The notes beneath the pieces were generated by a model. It did not search any database. It was not told the DNA's origin and saw nothing but the letters and a program-made list of their open reading frames with translations. DNA of 64,000 nt. It comes from Sindora glabra. Its lineage: Eukaryota > Streptophyta > Magnoliopsida > Fabales > Fabaceae. The stretch is from positions 68,235,989 to 68,299,988 of the forward strand of contig CM035228.1 of NCBI GenBank assembly GCA_020226215.1. Direction: 5' to 3'. The translations under genes were made by a program, and so were the position numbers. Numbering within the stretch: the first letter of the stretch is position 1; each line of letters starts with the position of its first letter. Positions 12,765 to 24,282 of the stretch are shown piece by piece.

Positions 12765-13563
12765 CGATCATTTTATCATTTTACAATAAATATAGAGTGA
12801 ATACATTAGTGATGCCAATTTTTTTTCATGTTATTTATTTATAACAATATATCGAGACCCTTGGTTTTTGTAAACTCCACCATTATAGTAATGGAGCTCA
12901 TAAAACTCAAAAGCCCTGGTGCATTGGTATGAATTGTATGTGCTACCGAATTATTGGCCTAAATATAACATTAGAGTTACTTCTAATACTTCATAATGTC
13001 ATATTGACAATAATGGAACATCCTTAAATTCTAGGTTTGTAGCACATGCAGCACAAGTATTTTAACAAGCCATCTAAATGAAAACTATTTTTTGAATATA
13101 CAGGAATTAAAAATACATCACAAAGCCTTTATAAAATATTACCAGAGATTTTCGAACTGGAAAATAAGAAGTATTCATAGAAGTCTGTAATCATAACCAT
13201 ACATGAGTTTGATAATATAGCCTGCCCGACGATATGTTTACAAGGCATGCAAAATTATGCCCGAAAATTTAAAAGGGTTGAGGATTGCACTAATTCAAAT
13301 TATTTGGCCAGGAATTAGGAAAATTCAAGTTCTTGAGTTAAGAAGTAAACGGATGTTGGTGCATGTACTTAAGAAGAATTTCCAGACTCCCATGTAAGTG
13401 GATTGCAATTCATCTTAATTACGGACGTGGCATATATAGGGTCAAGTGCCCAGCCAAGAAAAGGGGCAAATAAAGGGAAGAGAACTAATCCTAGTCATAG
13501 AAAACTCTTCCCACTTCACACAAGGTAGAAAACAACCACCCAAAAAATATCACCTGATGCTTG

Positions 13564-16500
13564 CTAAACTTTATCAGACCCCAAGGACAAATTTGCCAAT
13601 TTTAGCAACATGGCATATTTTTCACTGTTAAAAGTGTCAGCTGAACCTTCACACATGTTGATTATAATTGGATTGCAGACGCTTCCAAGCTTTATCAAAT
13701 TGAACCGAAACTCACCTACTTGTGCATGCTGGTTGTTGTCAAGCCATTGTGAGGATTTTCCAATGGCATCCTCCATTTTCTTTTTGTCAGCTGAGGATAG
13801 CATAGAACTGATCTCCTCATCTTTAATAGCATTGCTCAGCTCATAAGCATAATTCTCCAAAGCATTCTTTGCTTCAACCTTCTTCCTGTGATCTTCATCA
13901 TCAGCCCTTAATTTCTCTGCCTCTTCAACCATCCTCTTGATTTCTTCCGCCGAAAGTCTTCGTTTGTCACTGGTTATGGTGATCTGGCTCTTCATTCCAG
14001 TGCTTGTCTCCTCAGCAGTGACATTCAAGATACCATTAGCATCGATATTAAAGCAAACATCAAACTTAATAACACCCTTGGGTGCTGCAGGACAGCCTGA
14101 AAGCACAAATTCATCCAGAAAGTGATTATCACTGACTCTTGTACTCTCACCTTGATAAACTGGAAATAACACACTGGTTTGGTAATCATATCGTGTCTGA
14201 AATCCTCGTTCCACCATCTTTGCAGGAATGGTTGTATTCCTAGGAATTACTACACTCATGAACTCGAGATCATTGTTCAATATATCATATGTCTTTATAC
14301 CTAAGGACAGAGGAGTAACATCCAATAGTGACAAGTCTTGAATTTTCACACTGCCGTGACCACTTAGCATAGCAGCTTGAACAGCAGCACCATAAGCGAC
14401 AGCCTCATCAGGGTGGATGCTCTTGGACAGCTCCTTGCCATTGAAGAATTCTTGTAAAAGTTGCTGCACTTTGGGAATCCTAGTAGAGCCACCAACAAGA
14501 ACGACTTCATGAACATTAGTCTTGTCCATATTAGCATCACTAAGGCAGCTCTTCACAGTCTCCAAACACTTGGTAAAGAAATCCATATTTAGCCCTTCAA
14601 ACTTAGCACGAGTAATTGTGGCACAGAAGTCAGTTGCCTCATGCAAACATTCTATCTCAATGGCAGTTTCAGTAGTGGATGAAAGCGTCCTCTTTGCCCT
14701 CTCACAAGCCGTTTTCAACCTCCTAAGGGCTCTTGGATTTCCACCAATATCTATTTTGTTCTTCCTCTTGAACTCCTGTGCAAAATGACTCACCATTCTG
14801 TTATCAAAGTCCTCTCCTCCAAGGTGTGTATCTCCAGCAGTTGCCCTAACTTCAAATGTACCCTCCTCAATGGTAAGGATCGAAACATCAAAAGTGCCAC
14901 CACCAAGATCAAAGATCAGAACGTTTTTCTTACCAACACCTGTACCTTTCTGGTCAAGCCCATATGCAATAGCTGCAGCAGTAGGCTCATTGATGATCCT
15001 CATAACATTGAGTCCAGCAATAACACCAGCATCTTTGGTGGCTTGGCGCTGTGAATCATTAAAGTAAGCAGGCACGGTGACAACTGCATTCTTCACTGTT
15101 GAGCCCAGGTAAGCCTCCGCAGTCTCACGCATCTTTATTAGCACCATAGAGGAGATTTCTTCTGCAGCAAATTGCTTTTCCTCACCCTTGAAATTAACAA
15201 CAATCATGGGCTTGTCACCAACACCAGCAGCAACTTTAAATGGCCATAGCTTCATATCATTCTGAACTATGGGGTCACTAAATGTCCTGCCAATTAGCCT
15301 CTTCGCATCTACAAAATAAAATCGATTGCTGGTTACTTATCTTTCTTTGCTCAAAAATAGCTATATCAGTTTATTCTATTATATTAAGTGAAAAAAAAAA
15401 TTGTAAACTGCAATTTCTCATATCAACTAAGAACAGTCCATTAAATCATGAGCCAATTCAATTTCACTAGATGAACAAAAAAGTAAAACTATATAACTCA
15501 GTTAAGGATCCAAAAACCAAGTCCACTAAAGCAACAATAGTCAAACCTATTTCATTAAACCAACAAATCGACATGAGAAACTCTTAGGAAGACAACACCT
15601 GTTTCAAGTGTTGACAAGTACTTTTTGGGAGTTACAATTCTGTTGCTAATTACTGAAATTATTGAATATGATAAATGAACCAATCAAACAGAAAGAAATC
15701 TATTTCATTAAACTCATAAAATCATATACTACTTTAATAAAATAATAACAGTAAATTCTAGCTTACAGACTAAGGAAAAAAAAATTCCTATTTTATTAAG
15801 GTAACAAAAGTCAATCCTGTTTTAATAAGGGAGTGTTTGGTATTGGGGTAAATAGGGTGAAATTTTTATGGACTAAAGTTTACTCAGTATTATAGGTGTT
15901 TGGAATGTAGGTAAGAAAAAGGCATAAATTTTCTTGGAGTAAATATTATATGTGAAATTTGGCTCCGGTAGGCATCAATTTTTCTCCCTTTTCTGCTCAG
16001 ATCAACCCAAAGCCAAAGAGAAGAAGCATATTCAGATCTCTTCCTTTCCATACTACACATCTCTCCTTCTTTGGATTGCCATCAATTTTTGAAAGTCTTA
16101 ACTGCGTAGCTCATTCACCTGAATCTCAAGCAGCTTGTTGAAATCCCTCTCCCTTCTTTGAGAGTGAAGTTTTGTTTTCATCGTAGAGGACAGCGTGTTT
16201 GGTATGTGGGAAAATGAGAAAAATTTGAGTCAGAGGTGCTTGTAATTTTTTTCCTGAGAAAAATTGATCACCGTCTACTTTAAAGATAAGTATCTTCTTA
16301 ATATATTGATCATACCACATATTTACTTGGAAGTCTTCTTCTAGCTATTATATCATAGACATTCAAACTTGAAAGGGATGAAATATCTGTCCCCCAAAAG
16401 ATACTAAAAAATCTTCTAATATTAATTTATGGTAAAGAAAATTAATTAGTGAAAGCGAAAGGATCACCAAAGACTGTGTTCGTTGGGTTGGCAAGCAGCT

Positions 16501-16689
16501 TGATTCTTAGCAGCATCACCAATCAGCCTCTGAATGTCCGTAAAAGCAACATAAGACTGGTGTCGTGTGGTTGCCCTGATCATTGAAGATGATCTCTACG
16601 CGTTGGTGCTGAGGCTGCCATACTCCGACGCATGAGTACGTGGTGCCGAGATCGATTCCGATGGCCAATCCCTCGCTCTTTTTCGCCAT
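13564..16689 (-). pseudogene. HSP70: HSP70-like gene copy 1; exon 1 broken by two single-base insertions
   Basis: This is a cytosolic-type HSP70, an ATP-dependent chaperone. Exon 2 is 13564-15308 (580 codons plus stop, intact). The intron is 15309-16467, with GT donor and AG acceptor in phase 1 at the FD|AKRLIGR Asp, the usual plant HSC70 position. Exon 1 is 16468-16689, starting at ATG 16689 with MAKKSEGLAIGIDLGTTYS. Compared with copies 2 and 3, exon 1 has one extra base near 16558 (AAGACTGG against AAGATGG) and one near 16494 (GGCAAGCAG against GGCAGCAG), making it 222 nt instead of 220 and shifting the frame. Exon 2 keeps IFDLGGGTFDVSIL and VVLVGGSTRIPKVQQLL. The C-terminus lacks EEVD and ends SLGSDKV. 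A product from an internal Met (15255, MKLWPFK) would lack the first ATP-binding motif. The insertions could also be assembly errors. Confidence 0.8.
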
Positions 16690-18204
16690 TGATTTCTAAG
16701 AACTAAGCTCTAGTAGAAAGCAAAGCTTCAAGTTGTATGACGGGGGTTGTCTGTTAAAAGATAAGAAAGTGTTTTGACGAAACAGTCTTTCTCTTTAGTG
16801 CACTTTCCCGCCTGAAGATTCCGCTGGCTGGAAAACAAATTAAATAGAAAAGGAGAAAAGGAAACGTTGTTCTTAAATCTTAAGTTAACTTAAGCCTACC
16901 TATCCCTGCTTTACAAAACGGTACTCCTTGACTTGACTTCCTATTTCGCGCGTTAAAGTCACCATGGCCAAAGATAGGCCGTCACTACGATGCCTTGAAT
17001 AAAAGTATTCGTATTGATGCCCTGTATATGTGTTATTATAATAAAGATTAGATTAGATTTTATGAATTATGGGCACAGAAAAGTCGATATTTTATTGTTG
17101 TATAGTTGTGTTGTATTTGCATTTTCAACCTAAAAATTTTTGTTTAACTAAAAGTTTAACCCATGTCATTATGGACGCCTTGGAGATCCAATTTGGTAGA
17201 TAATTGGGCTGAGAAAAAGCACAATAAATATTGAATTCTTTGAAAAATATTCAGAGAAATATTTACAAGACGGTAAATAATTTAAAATTTGGGAAATAAT
17301 GAAAGGTAAATTAATTTGAAATTGAGAAAGTAAATCCAACTATGTAAAAACTAATTCAAAATTTAAAATTTTCATAAATAAGTTTAAATAAGTTTTATAG
17401 ATAATAATATGAGAAGAATTAGATAAATAAAATTAAAATACATCAGAAACAAAGAACAAAATATTAAAAAAATATCATTTTAGAGCAAAATCTGAAATTT
17501 ATTCTACTTCAAGTCAAACATATTTCAATTTAGTTTAGTTATTATTTTTTTAATAGTTTGGAGCAGTTAAACCATTAAACATATATATAAAAACTAGTGA
17601 TCGATTCCTAGATATAGGTATAAAATCTTTTAAGTGATATCAGATATTACTTAAGTCAATGGTTCTCAATTCTCAATTTAGTTATTTATTCATATTTCTA
17701 GAGTTAGAGGTAGGCTACACAATCTATAAATCTTTAGTGACCTAACTTATTTTTAGCATCATTTAGTCTAATTTATTTATAAAATAGAATAGTTTTAAAA
17801 AATTTATGATATGTTTTACAAAATAGAATGAGATATATTATTTAAAATCTAGCATATTGGTCAAGTTGATCCATATTTTTTAAATATATATCATATTTAT
17901 AAAGCTTAATTAAATTTAAAAGATCTAAATAAATAAAAAATTAATTATGTGGGTATTAAATTCAAGACCTTCAACAATTTATACCTTATAAGTTTTCAAA
18001 TTTGATGGAAAAAAATCCAATCATCTTAAAATTAAAAGAGAAAGGTTTTGCCTTTTTGTCCTTTTTTTTATTTCAAATGAGGTGTACTAGGTTATAAATC
18101 AAACACCTCTAAAGTGCAAAATGCATTTTAAAGAATAAAATGAGATATTCCTTTAATTCATATATACCTTCTTATAGTATATTATAAGAAATAATTAATA
18201 TATA
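16690..18204. other. Promoter side and AT-rich flank of HSP70 copy 1, no gene
   Basis: The 5' flank of copy 1 is followed by AT-rich DNA shared with unit B (34.1-35.0 and 43.24-44.1 kb). The text around 17300 (TTAATTTGAAATTGAGAAAG) is the unoccupied form of the site into which the copia element of unit B is inserted. No coding sequence seen. Confidence 0.6.
16814..16821 (-). promoter_or_regulatory. Candidate heat-shock element upstream of HSP70 copy 1
   Basis: GAAGATTC fits the GAAnnTTC core of heat-shock factor sites and lies about 125 bp upstream of the ATG. A further GAA occurs about 10 bp away in GGCTGGAAAA. In copies 2 and 3 the corresponding text is AAAGATTCC and AAGGATTCC, which lose the first GAA. 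Only one short match, so a weak call. Confidence 0.3.
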
Positions 18205-20313
18205 GGAAAAACTGCAAATTATCCCTCCAATTATGAGGTGTTTAAATTTTACCTTCTCAAACTATGAAAACAAGCACATTACCTCATAAAATATGCGAAA
18301 CTTCAATTTTACCCGTACCATTAGTAATTTAATAAAAAATATTAGAAAATATTACAAATTAATCTCATCAATTATGAGATAATTATATTTTTCTCTTACT
18401 AACTTTTAAAATTTATAAATTAATTTATTAATTATATAAAACTTGTGATTAACAATCATTATCTACTTAATTAAATTTTTTACTAAATTACATGAATTTT
18501 AAAAAAAATTAAGCTTGAATCATAATATTATTATATATTAGATTATCATATTATTTTTTATGCATAATTCCTATGTTATATAATTAATAAAAATTAAATT
18601 AAAGATATAAAATATTATTAAAAACTTAAAAATGAGTTATAAAATCATGTGCAAAAAATGATATAATAAATTAATACATAATAATATTGTAATTCATATT
18701 ATTAATATTACTTAGCATCAATCATCACTATTTAATTTTTTTTATTGAATTAGTTGTTTATTTCATAGAATATGGGTCGAAAATATTAAGTGAAAAAGTG
18801 AAGTAAATATAAATGTTATATTATATTAAAAATATTAAAAAAATAATATTTTTATTTCATATAATGATATTTAATTTAATTTTAATACCGTGATGAATAA
18901 TAATTTCTATTTTATCACCTGAGATTTTTTTAATAATTTACTTCTTTTAAAATTTAATAATTATATAGTATATGAGTTATTTTTATTTTATTTATCTAAA
19001 ATTTATAATCCGTTGCAATATTTATATTTAAACTAATACATTTATTTTTAAAAAGAGACTATATTAGTCAATAAATTTACTTTATTTACATTTTTCTCTT
19101 TTTTTTTAATAAAACCTTGGAAAAGAAGTGGGAAGTTTGGAAAAGTAAACTCATGGAGGAAGGAAGTGCATATTTTAGCAACAAACAACAGGCAACTAAA
19201 ATTTAACTATAAACTAATATGGAGTAAGGACTAGGGAGATGTCTAATTTTTCTTCAAATAAATGTATAATCTTGTATAAAATATGATAATCTAAAACTAT
19301 GTTCAATCTTTCCTAAAAATTTATATTGGTTAAGCTTCTATTTATGATAGAAAATTAATTTCAATAAATGTTTTTTTTAATTTTTAGAAAGGATTTTTAT
19401 ATTTCTTTTGGAAAAAATGAAAATAAATTAAATTAATTAATTAATATAATTTCTTTCTAAGGATAAATGCATTAGTCTAAATATAAGTATTACAATGGAT
19501 TATAAATTTTAAAAGAATAAAATAAAAATAACTCATATACTATATAATTATTAAATTTTAAATAAAGTAAATTATAAAAAAAATATAAAGCAATAAAATA
19601 AAAATTATTGTTCATCACTGTTATAATTATTGTGGTGTTAAAACTAAATTGAATATAATTATATGAAATGAAAATATTAAATTTTTAGTATTTTTTATAT
19701 AATATAATATTTGTATTTACTTCACTTTTTCACTTGATATTTTTTACCCATATTCTATGAAATAAATAACTAATTCAATAAAAAAATTGAATAGTGATGA
19801 TTAATGTTAAGTAATAATAATAATATGAATTACAAAATTATTATGTATTAATTTATTATGTCATTTTTTGAACATAATTTTGTAAATTATTTTTAAGTTT
19901 AAATAAAATTTTATATATTTAATTTAATTTTTTATTAATTATATAACATATGAATTATGAGTAAAAAATAATATAATAATCTAACATATAATAATATTAT
20001 GATTCTAGCTTAAATTTTTTTAAAATTTATGTAATTTAACGAAAAAGATTAATTAAGTAAATAATTGGTATTAATCGCAAGTTTTATATAATTAAAGGAT
20101 TAATGTATAAATTTTAACAGTTAATAGGAGTAAAATATAATTATTTCATAATTGATAGGGGTTATTTTTTCTAATATTTTTCAATAAATTACTAACAATA
20201 AGGATAGAATCCAAATTTTACATAGTTTTAAGGGATAATTTGTCTGTTTCCATCATTTGAGGGGTAAAAATCCAAACATCTTATAGTTGGAAAGGGTGAT
20301 TTGCAATTTTTCC
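18205..20313. mobile_element. Mutator-like foldback element with ~0.87 kb terminal inverted repeats
   Basis: The ends GGAAAAACTGCAAATTATCC and GGAAAAATTGCAAATCACCC (the latter from the reverse strand) begin inverted arms of about 870 bp. The arms are roughly 18205-19070 and 19445-20313, with a central segment of about 370 bp. Matching words within the arms include CATAATATTATTATAT, TATATAATTAATAAAA and ATATAGTATATGAGTTATTT. A perfect 9-bp duplication TAATATATA flanks the element (18196-18204 and 20314-20322), as expected for Mutator-like elements. Unit B has the uninterrupted site (AAATAATTAATATTTATCAT near 44110), so the insertion happened after the A/B duplication. No transposase is encoded. 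Confidence 0.88.
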
Positions 20314-20748
20314 TAATATATATTATACAATTATTTATGCTATATAAAGATACATTAAACATTATGCAATATAAGACTTTATACTATATATGGGTTTGAC
20401 ATAACAAATAAAATAACTTATAACTTATTAACTCGATCAATAAGTTATAAAGTAACTTCACAAAGAAGCCTATAATTTGTCTGTTTTAGGAGATAATTTG
20501 TTTGTTTCTATCGTTTGAAGGGTAAAAATCCAAACATCCTATAGTTGGAAAAGGTAATTTGTAATTTTTCCTAATATATATTATACAATTATTTATGCTA
20601 TATGAAGATACATTAAACATTATGTAATATAAGACTTTATACTGTATGTGGGTTTGACATAACAAATAAAATAACTTATAATTTATTAACTTGATCAATA
20701 AGTTATGAGATAACTTCATAAAGAAGCCTATAACTTATAAGCTATTAC
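20232..20748. repeat. 258-bp tandem duplication spanning the right end of the Mutator-like element
   Basis: Copy 1 is 20232-20489 and copy 2 is 20490-20748, anchored by TCCAAACATC at 20271 and 20529. Each copy contains the last ~80 bp of the element, including its terminal AATTTTTCC, plus adjacent flank (GGTTTGACATAACAAATAAA). The duplication therefore arose after the transposon inserted. Confidence 0.9.
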
Positions 20749-23444
20749 ATCTCTTAAAAAACTTAAGATGTATATATTTTTTTACTTTTCTTAATATATA
20801 TATATATGTATGTATATTAATTAATTAATTGTTATGAATAAGTTTATAGTGAGAATTTAATTGAGGAAAATGGAATTTTATAATGTAAATAAGAAAAATG
20901 AAATTAGGTAGGAGCTAATACATAGTTAGAATTAAGTAAATGTGAATGGAAAAGATTAGATGTGTATAGAAGAGATGTAGGAGTTGTATTCCAATTTTAC
21001 CCTTAAATTATTCATAAAATTATAAAAATATCCTTAAGGCATTAAACCCCTCCCCAAGACTCTAACTTTTCTAATAAATTCCTCACAATCACTAAGCCAT
21101 TCACCCAACCCTCTATTCTTCTTCCTCAATTTTTCTTTCTTAACTTATAAAAAGAAATCAAGTTTCAACTCTCAAGGAAATCATCATTAATTTCAAGTTA
21201 AACAAGGTGAACTTAACAAATCCAAGTTTTAATATCTTATTCTTCTAATTTTGCTAATGATAGGGGAAATAAAGATTTTAAGGGATTAACTTGGTTTTTC
21301 TTAGTTTTAGGTTAAATAGAGAAAGTTGGTTACTCATTTCACTACCCTTCATCTTTTTAATATTTAGGTAAGTACATAATTGACTTAATTTGCTTGTGAG
21401 TATCAACTTTTGAGTTTTTTTTTAATTAATGTTTGAATGTTTTTGGAAATGATTGATGATTAAGTAGTTAAATTGTTACTTGTATGGGTTTATTGTGATT
21501 AAGGTGCCATAAATTGGTTAAGAATAATACTTGTCATGAATTCTATGTTTGTATTGTTATATAATGTTAAGTATGAAGCAAATGACACATTTTTTAGTGA
21601 AATTCAATGAAAAGTTGAAAAATCCAGGCTATAGTTAATATATGTTAATCAAATATAGTCCTGAGAAGTATTCCCAGTAGGTCATATTCAATTGTCATAG
21701 TTGAATACTTAGGAAAGTGGTTGCCTTTAGAATAATGTTAGTAGATCATATTTGACTGCCATAATTGATTTAGGTATTGTAAGAATAATGTTAGTTTATG
21801 CCAATTCAAACTCTACTAAAAATATTCTTTTGAAATTATTTATAAAATCACTTTATTTGTTAACAACTATATAATAACACCAAAATTAGGCAAAGCAAGC
21901 TAGTGGAAATTGAGAAATGGGCTTCACCCTAGTCACAGTCAAGTGGGTTGTGATGCTCTATTTCGTACAATAAATAAATTAACTTATAACTTATTAACGT
22001 GATTAATAAATTATAAACTAACATCTAGAGATATTTTGTACACTAACTTATTAAAAAAAATAAGATGTAATTTAATAAATTGCCTTGAATATCTTATAAC
22101 TTATAAACTACTAACTCTATAAAAAAAATTTCCAAATCTATCCTTATTTTCTTATTAATTTATAACTCATGTGCTTCATTAACATGAATTATTTTAACTC
22201 ATATATCTATTTTTATTAATATATTTTTATAGCATTTTACAGTTTCAACTAATTCAACTGCTAATTTTACAAGATACTTTTTGTACAATTAGTTAACTTA
22301 TCAATTATAAGTTATCAATTAACTTATTAGCTACTTAAGCAAAATAAAGCCATAAGCTACTAGTTTTTCAAAATCTTTTCAAATTTGCCCATATTTTTTA
22401 ATTAAATAATAACATATATCCTAATTATGTAAAAAAATTGATATATTCTTATTAATTTAATATAAATAAAAATAAGAAATTAAATAAATATATAATATTA
22501 TAAAATATAATTAATTAAATTTAAAATTTTATATTATTATTTAAATAATAAATAAATAAAATTATATAATGTCATAAACATAATTAATTAAATTTTAGAA
22601 AATTATATTTTTATTTTGAATATTTTGATTATATTAACATAATTTAATCTCAAAATAAATATTAATTAATTCGATTGATATATCTATTTATATTAACATA
22701 TTCTTTTATAATATTTTATATTTTTTAACTAGTTCAATAATTAATTTTGTTAAACACTTCAAATACAATTAACTAACTTATCAACCATTGATTAATTTAT
22801 TAATTATTGGTTACTTGTGCCAAACAAAACTTACATAAGATATTATGCAACTACAAAGAAACAAGATTATGGTTCTATTTCGTGCATATAATTGATAAGA
22901 TAGTTGATAGTTAATAAGTTAATTAATTGTATAAGAAGTATTTTTATAAAATTAATTATTGAACTAATTTAAAATATAAAAATATATAAAATGATATATT
23001 AATATAAATAGATATATATAAATTAAATTAATTTATATTTATTTAAAGTTCAAATTATATTAACATAATTAAAATATTGAAAATAAAAATATAATCACCT
23101 AAATTTAACCTAGCATATTTTATAACCTTACATATTTATTTAATTACATAATTTTATTTAATTATCATTTATTACACATTATATATTATTTAATATTTAT
23201 TTACTTATTATTCAAAGAGCCTATGTAACTTTGACTACATTCAAGGGGTTTGTGTATTTTGCCCAAGATACAAAAAAAAGGGGGAAAATAATAAATTAAA
23301 CAAATAAAGGGAAGAGGAATAGTGTGTAAGCCATAAAATAATAAGAGTTATAAAAATAGAACATATGATTAATCAAACCTTTAACTTATTTATAATATTT
23401 TATGATAAAAAGTAAATATATCGTCTTATATCTATATTACTTAG
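20749..23444. other. AT-rich flank of unit A shared with unit B, no gene
   Basis: Collinear with about 44.7-47.2 kb of unit B, including the pair TCATCATTAATTTCAAGTTAAACAAGG at about 21180 and about 45057. Short words such as ACTTATTAAC and TATCAACTTATTA recur. The first part (21.0-21.6 kb) is less AT-rich, but every frame is closed by stops in both units, so I see no conserved gene. Confidence 0.6.
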
Positions 23445-23817
23445 CAATGTTCTTAAACCTGAAACAATCATTAACCTAGCAAGGTCGGCAAGTTAAACTT
23501 TGATTAAGTAGTTAAATTGGATAATTGAACTAGTTGCTGTATTTTTATATATAACAAATTATATATTACATATATGTATATAAAAATAAATTTATTTAAT
23601 TAGTATAAGTTTATTATTATATTTTAAAATAAAAATAAATATTGATCTTATTGCAATTATGAGTAATGTAACAATATAAAAAATAATTGGTGGGAAAATT
23701 AATATAAAAAGTTTCCAAAACAGCTAAAGCATAATATTTTATATTCAAATAGCAAGGTATCATTTGCTAGAAATTTATATTTTAGTCGGTTTAAATATAT
23801 TAGCAGAATATTACTTT

Positions 23818-23891
<74 letters not shown>

Positions 23892-24282
23892 TAATATAAA
23901 GTAAATATAAAAATATTTCATATTATATTAAACAAATGATAAAGTTACAAATCCTAAAATGTAAAAACTATAAACTAAATAAGGTAGTTGTGTCTTGGAA
24001 TATTTCATAACTACTTATTGAATATTTATTTTAAGTAATACTAATATTTATAAAGTATTTCAAATAATATAATAGTCAATATAGTTCAAGGAAAGTAAAA
24101 AAAAAGATAAAAAGAAAAAAAAATAAATTAGGTCATTTTATAAATTAAATTAGTGGTTCAATCGATTTTTTTTTAAGTTTGGTCTAACCAACCTGGGTTT
24201 TTACCTAGTCCAAGTTTAAAGGTCCTTTTAGACCATTTTCTCATTCGGGTGCCATTCGAACAAACTAGATTTGAAAACATTC
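23445..24282. mobile_element. hAT-like MITE (838 bp) containing a long (TA)n run
   Basis: The ends CAATGTTCTTAAACCTG and GAATGTTTTCAAATCTAG (reverse strand) are imperfect inverted repeats of the plant hAT type. TTACTTAG (23437-23444) and TTATTTAG (24283-24290) form an 8-bp target duplication with one mismatch. Unit B near 47210 carries the uninterrupted sequence (ATATTACTTTGGATATCATTGC). No ORF. Confidence 0.75.
23821..23887. repeat. (TA)n microsatellite inside the hAT-like MITE
   Basis: About 33 uninterrupted TA dinucleotides. Confidence 0.97.

Noticed and set aside
13610..15067. Plus-strand ORFs opposite HSP70 exon 2 (also at 31059-32705 and 53037-54683)
   Set aside because: They are antisense shadows of the HSP70 frame. 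They recur only because exon 2 is conserved, and they match no known domain.
15830..16320. GGGAGTGTTTGGTA words in the HSP70 introns, resembling Tourist MITE ends
   Set aside because: No inverted partner (CCAAACACTCCC) or target duplication was found, and all three introns share the sequence, so it cannot be shown to be an insertion.
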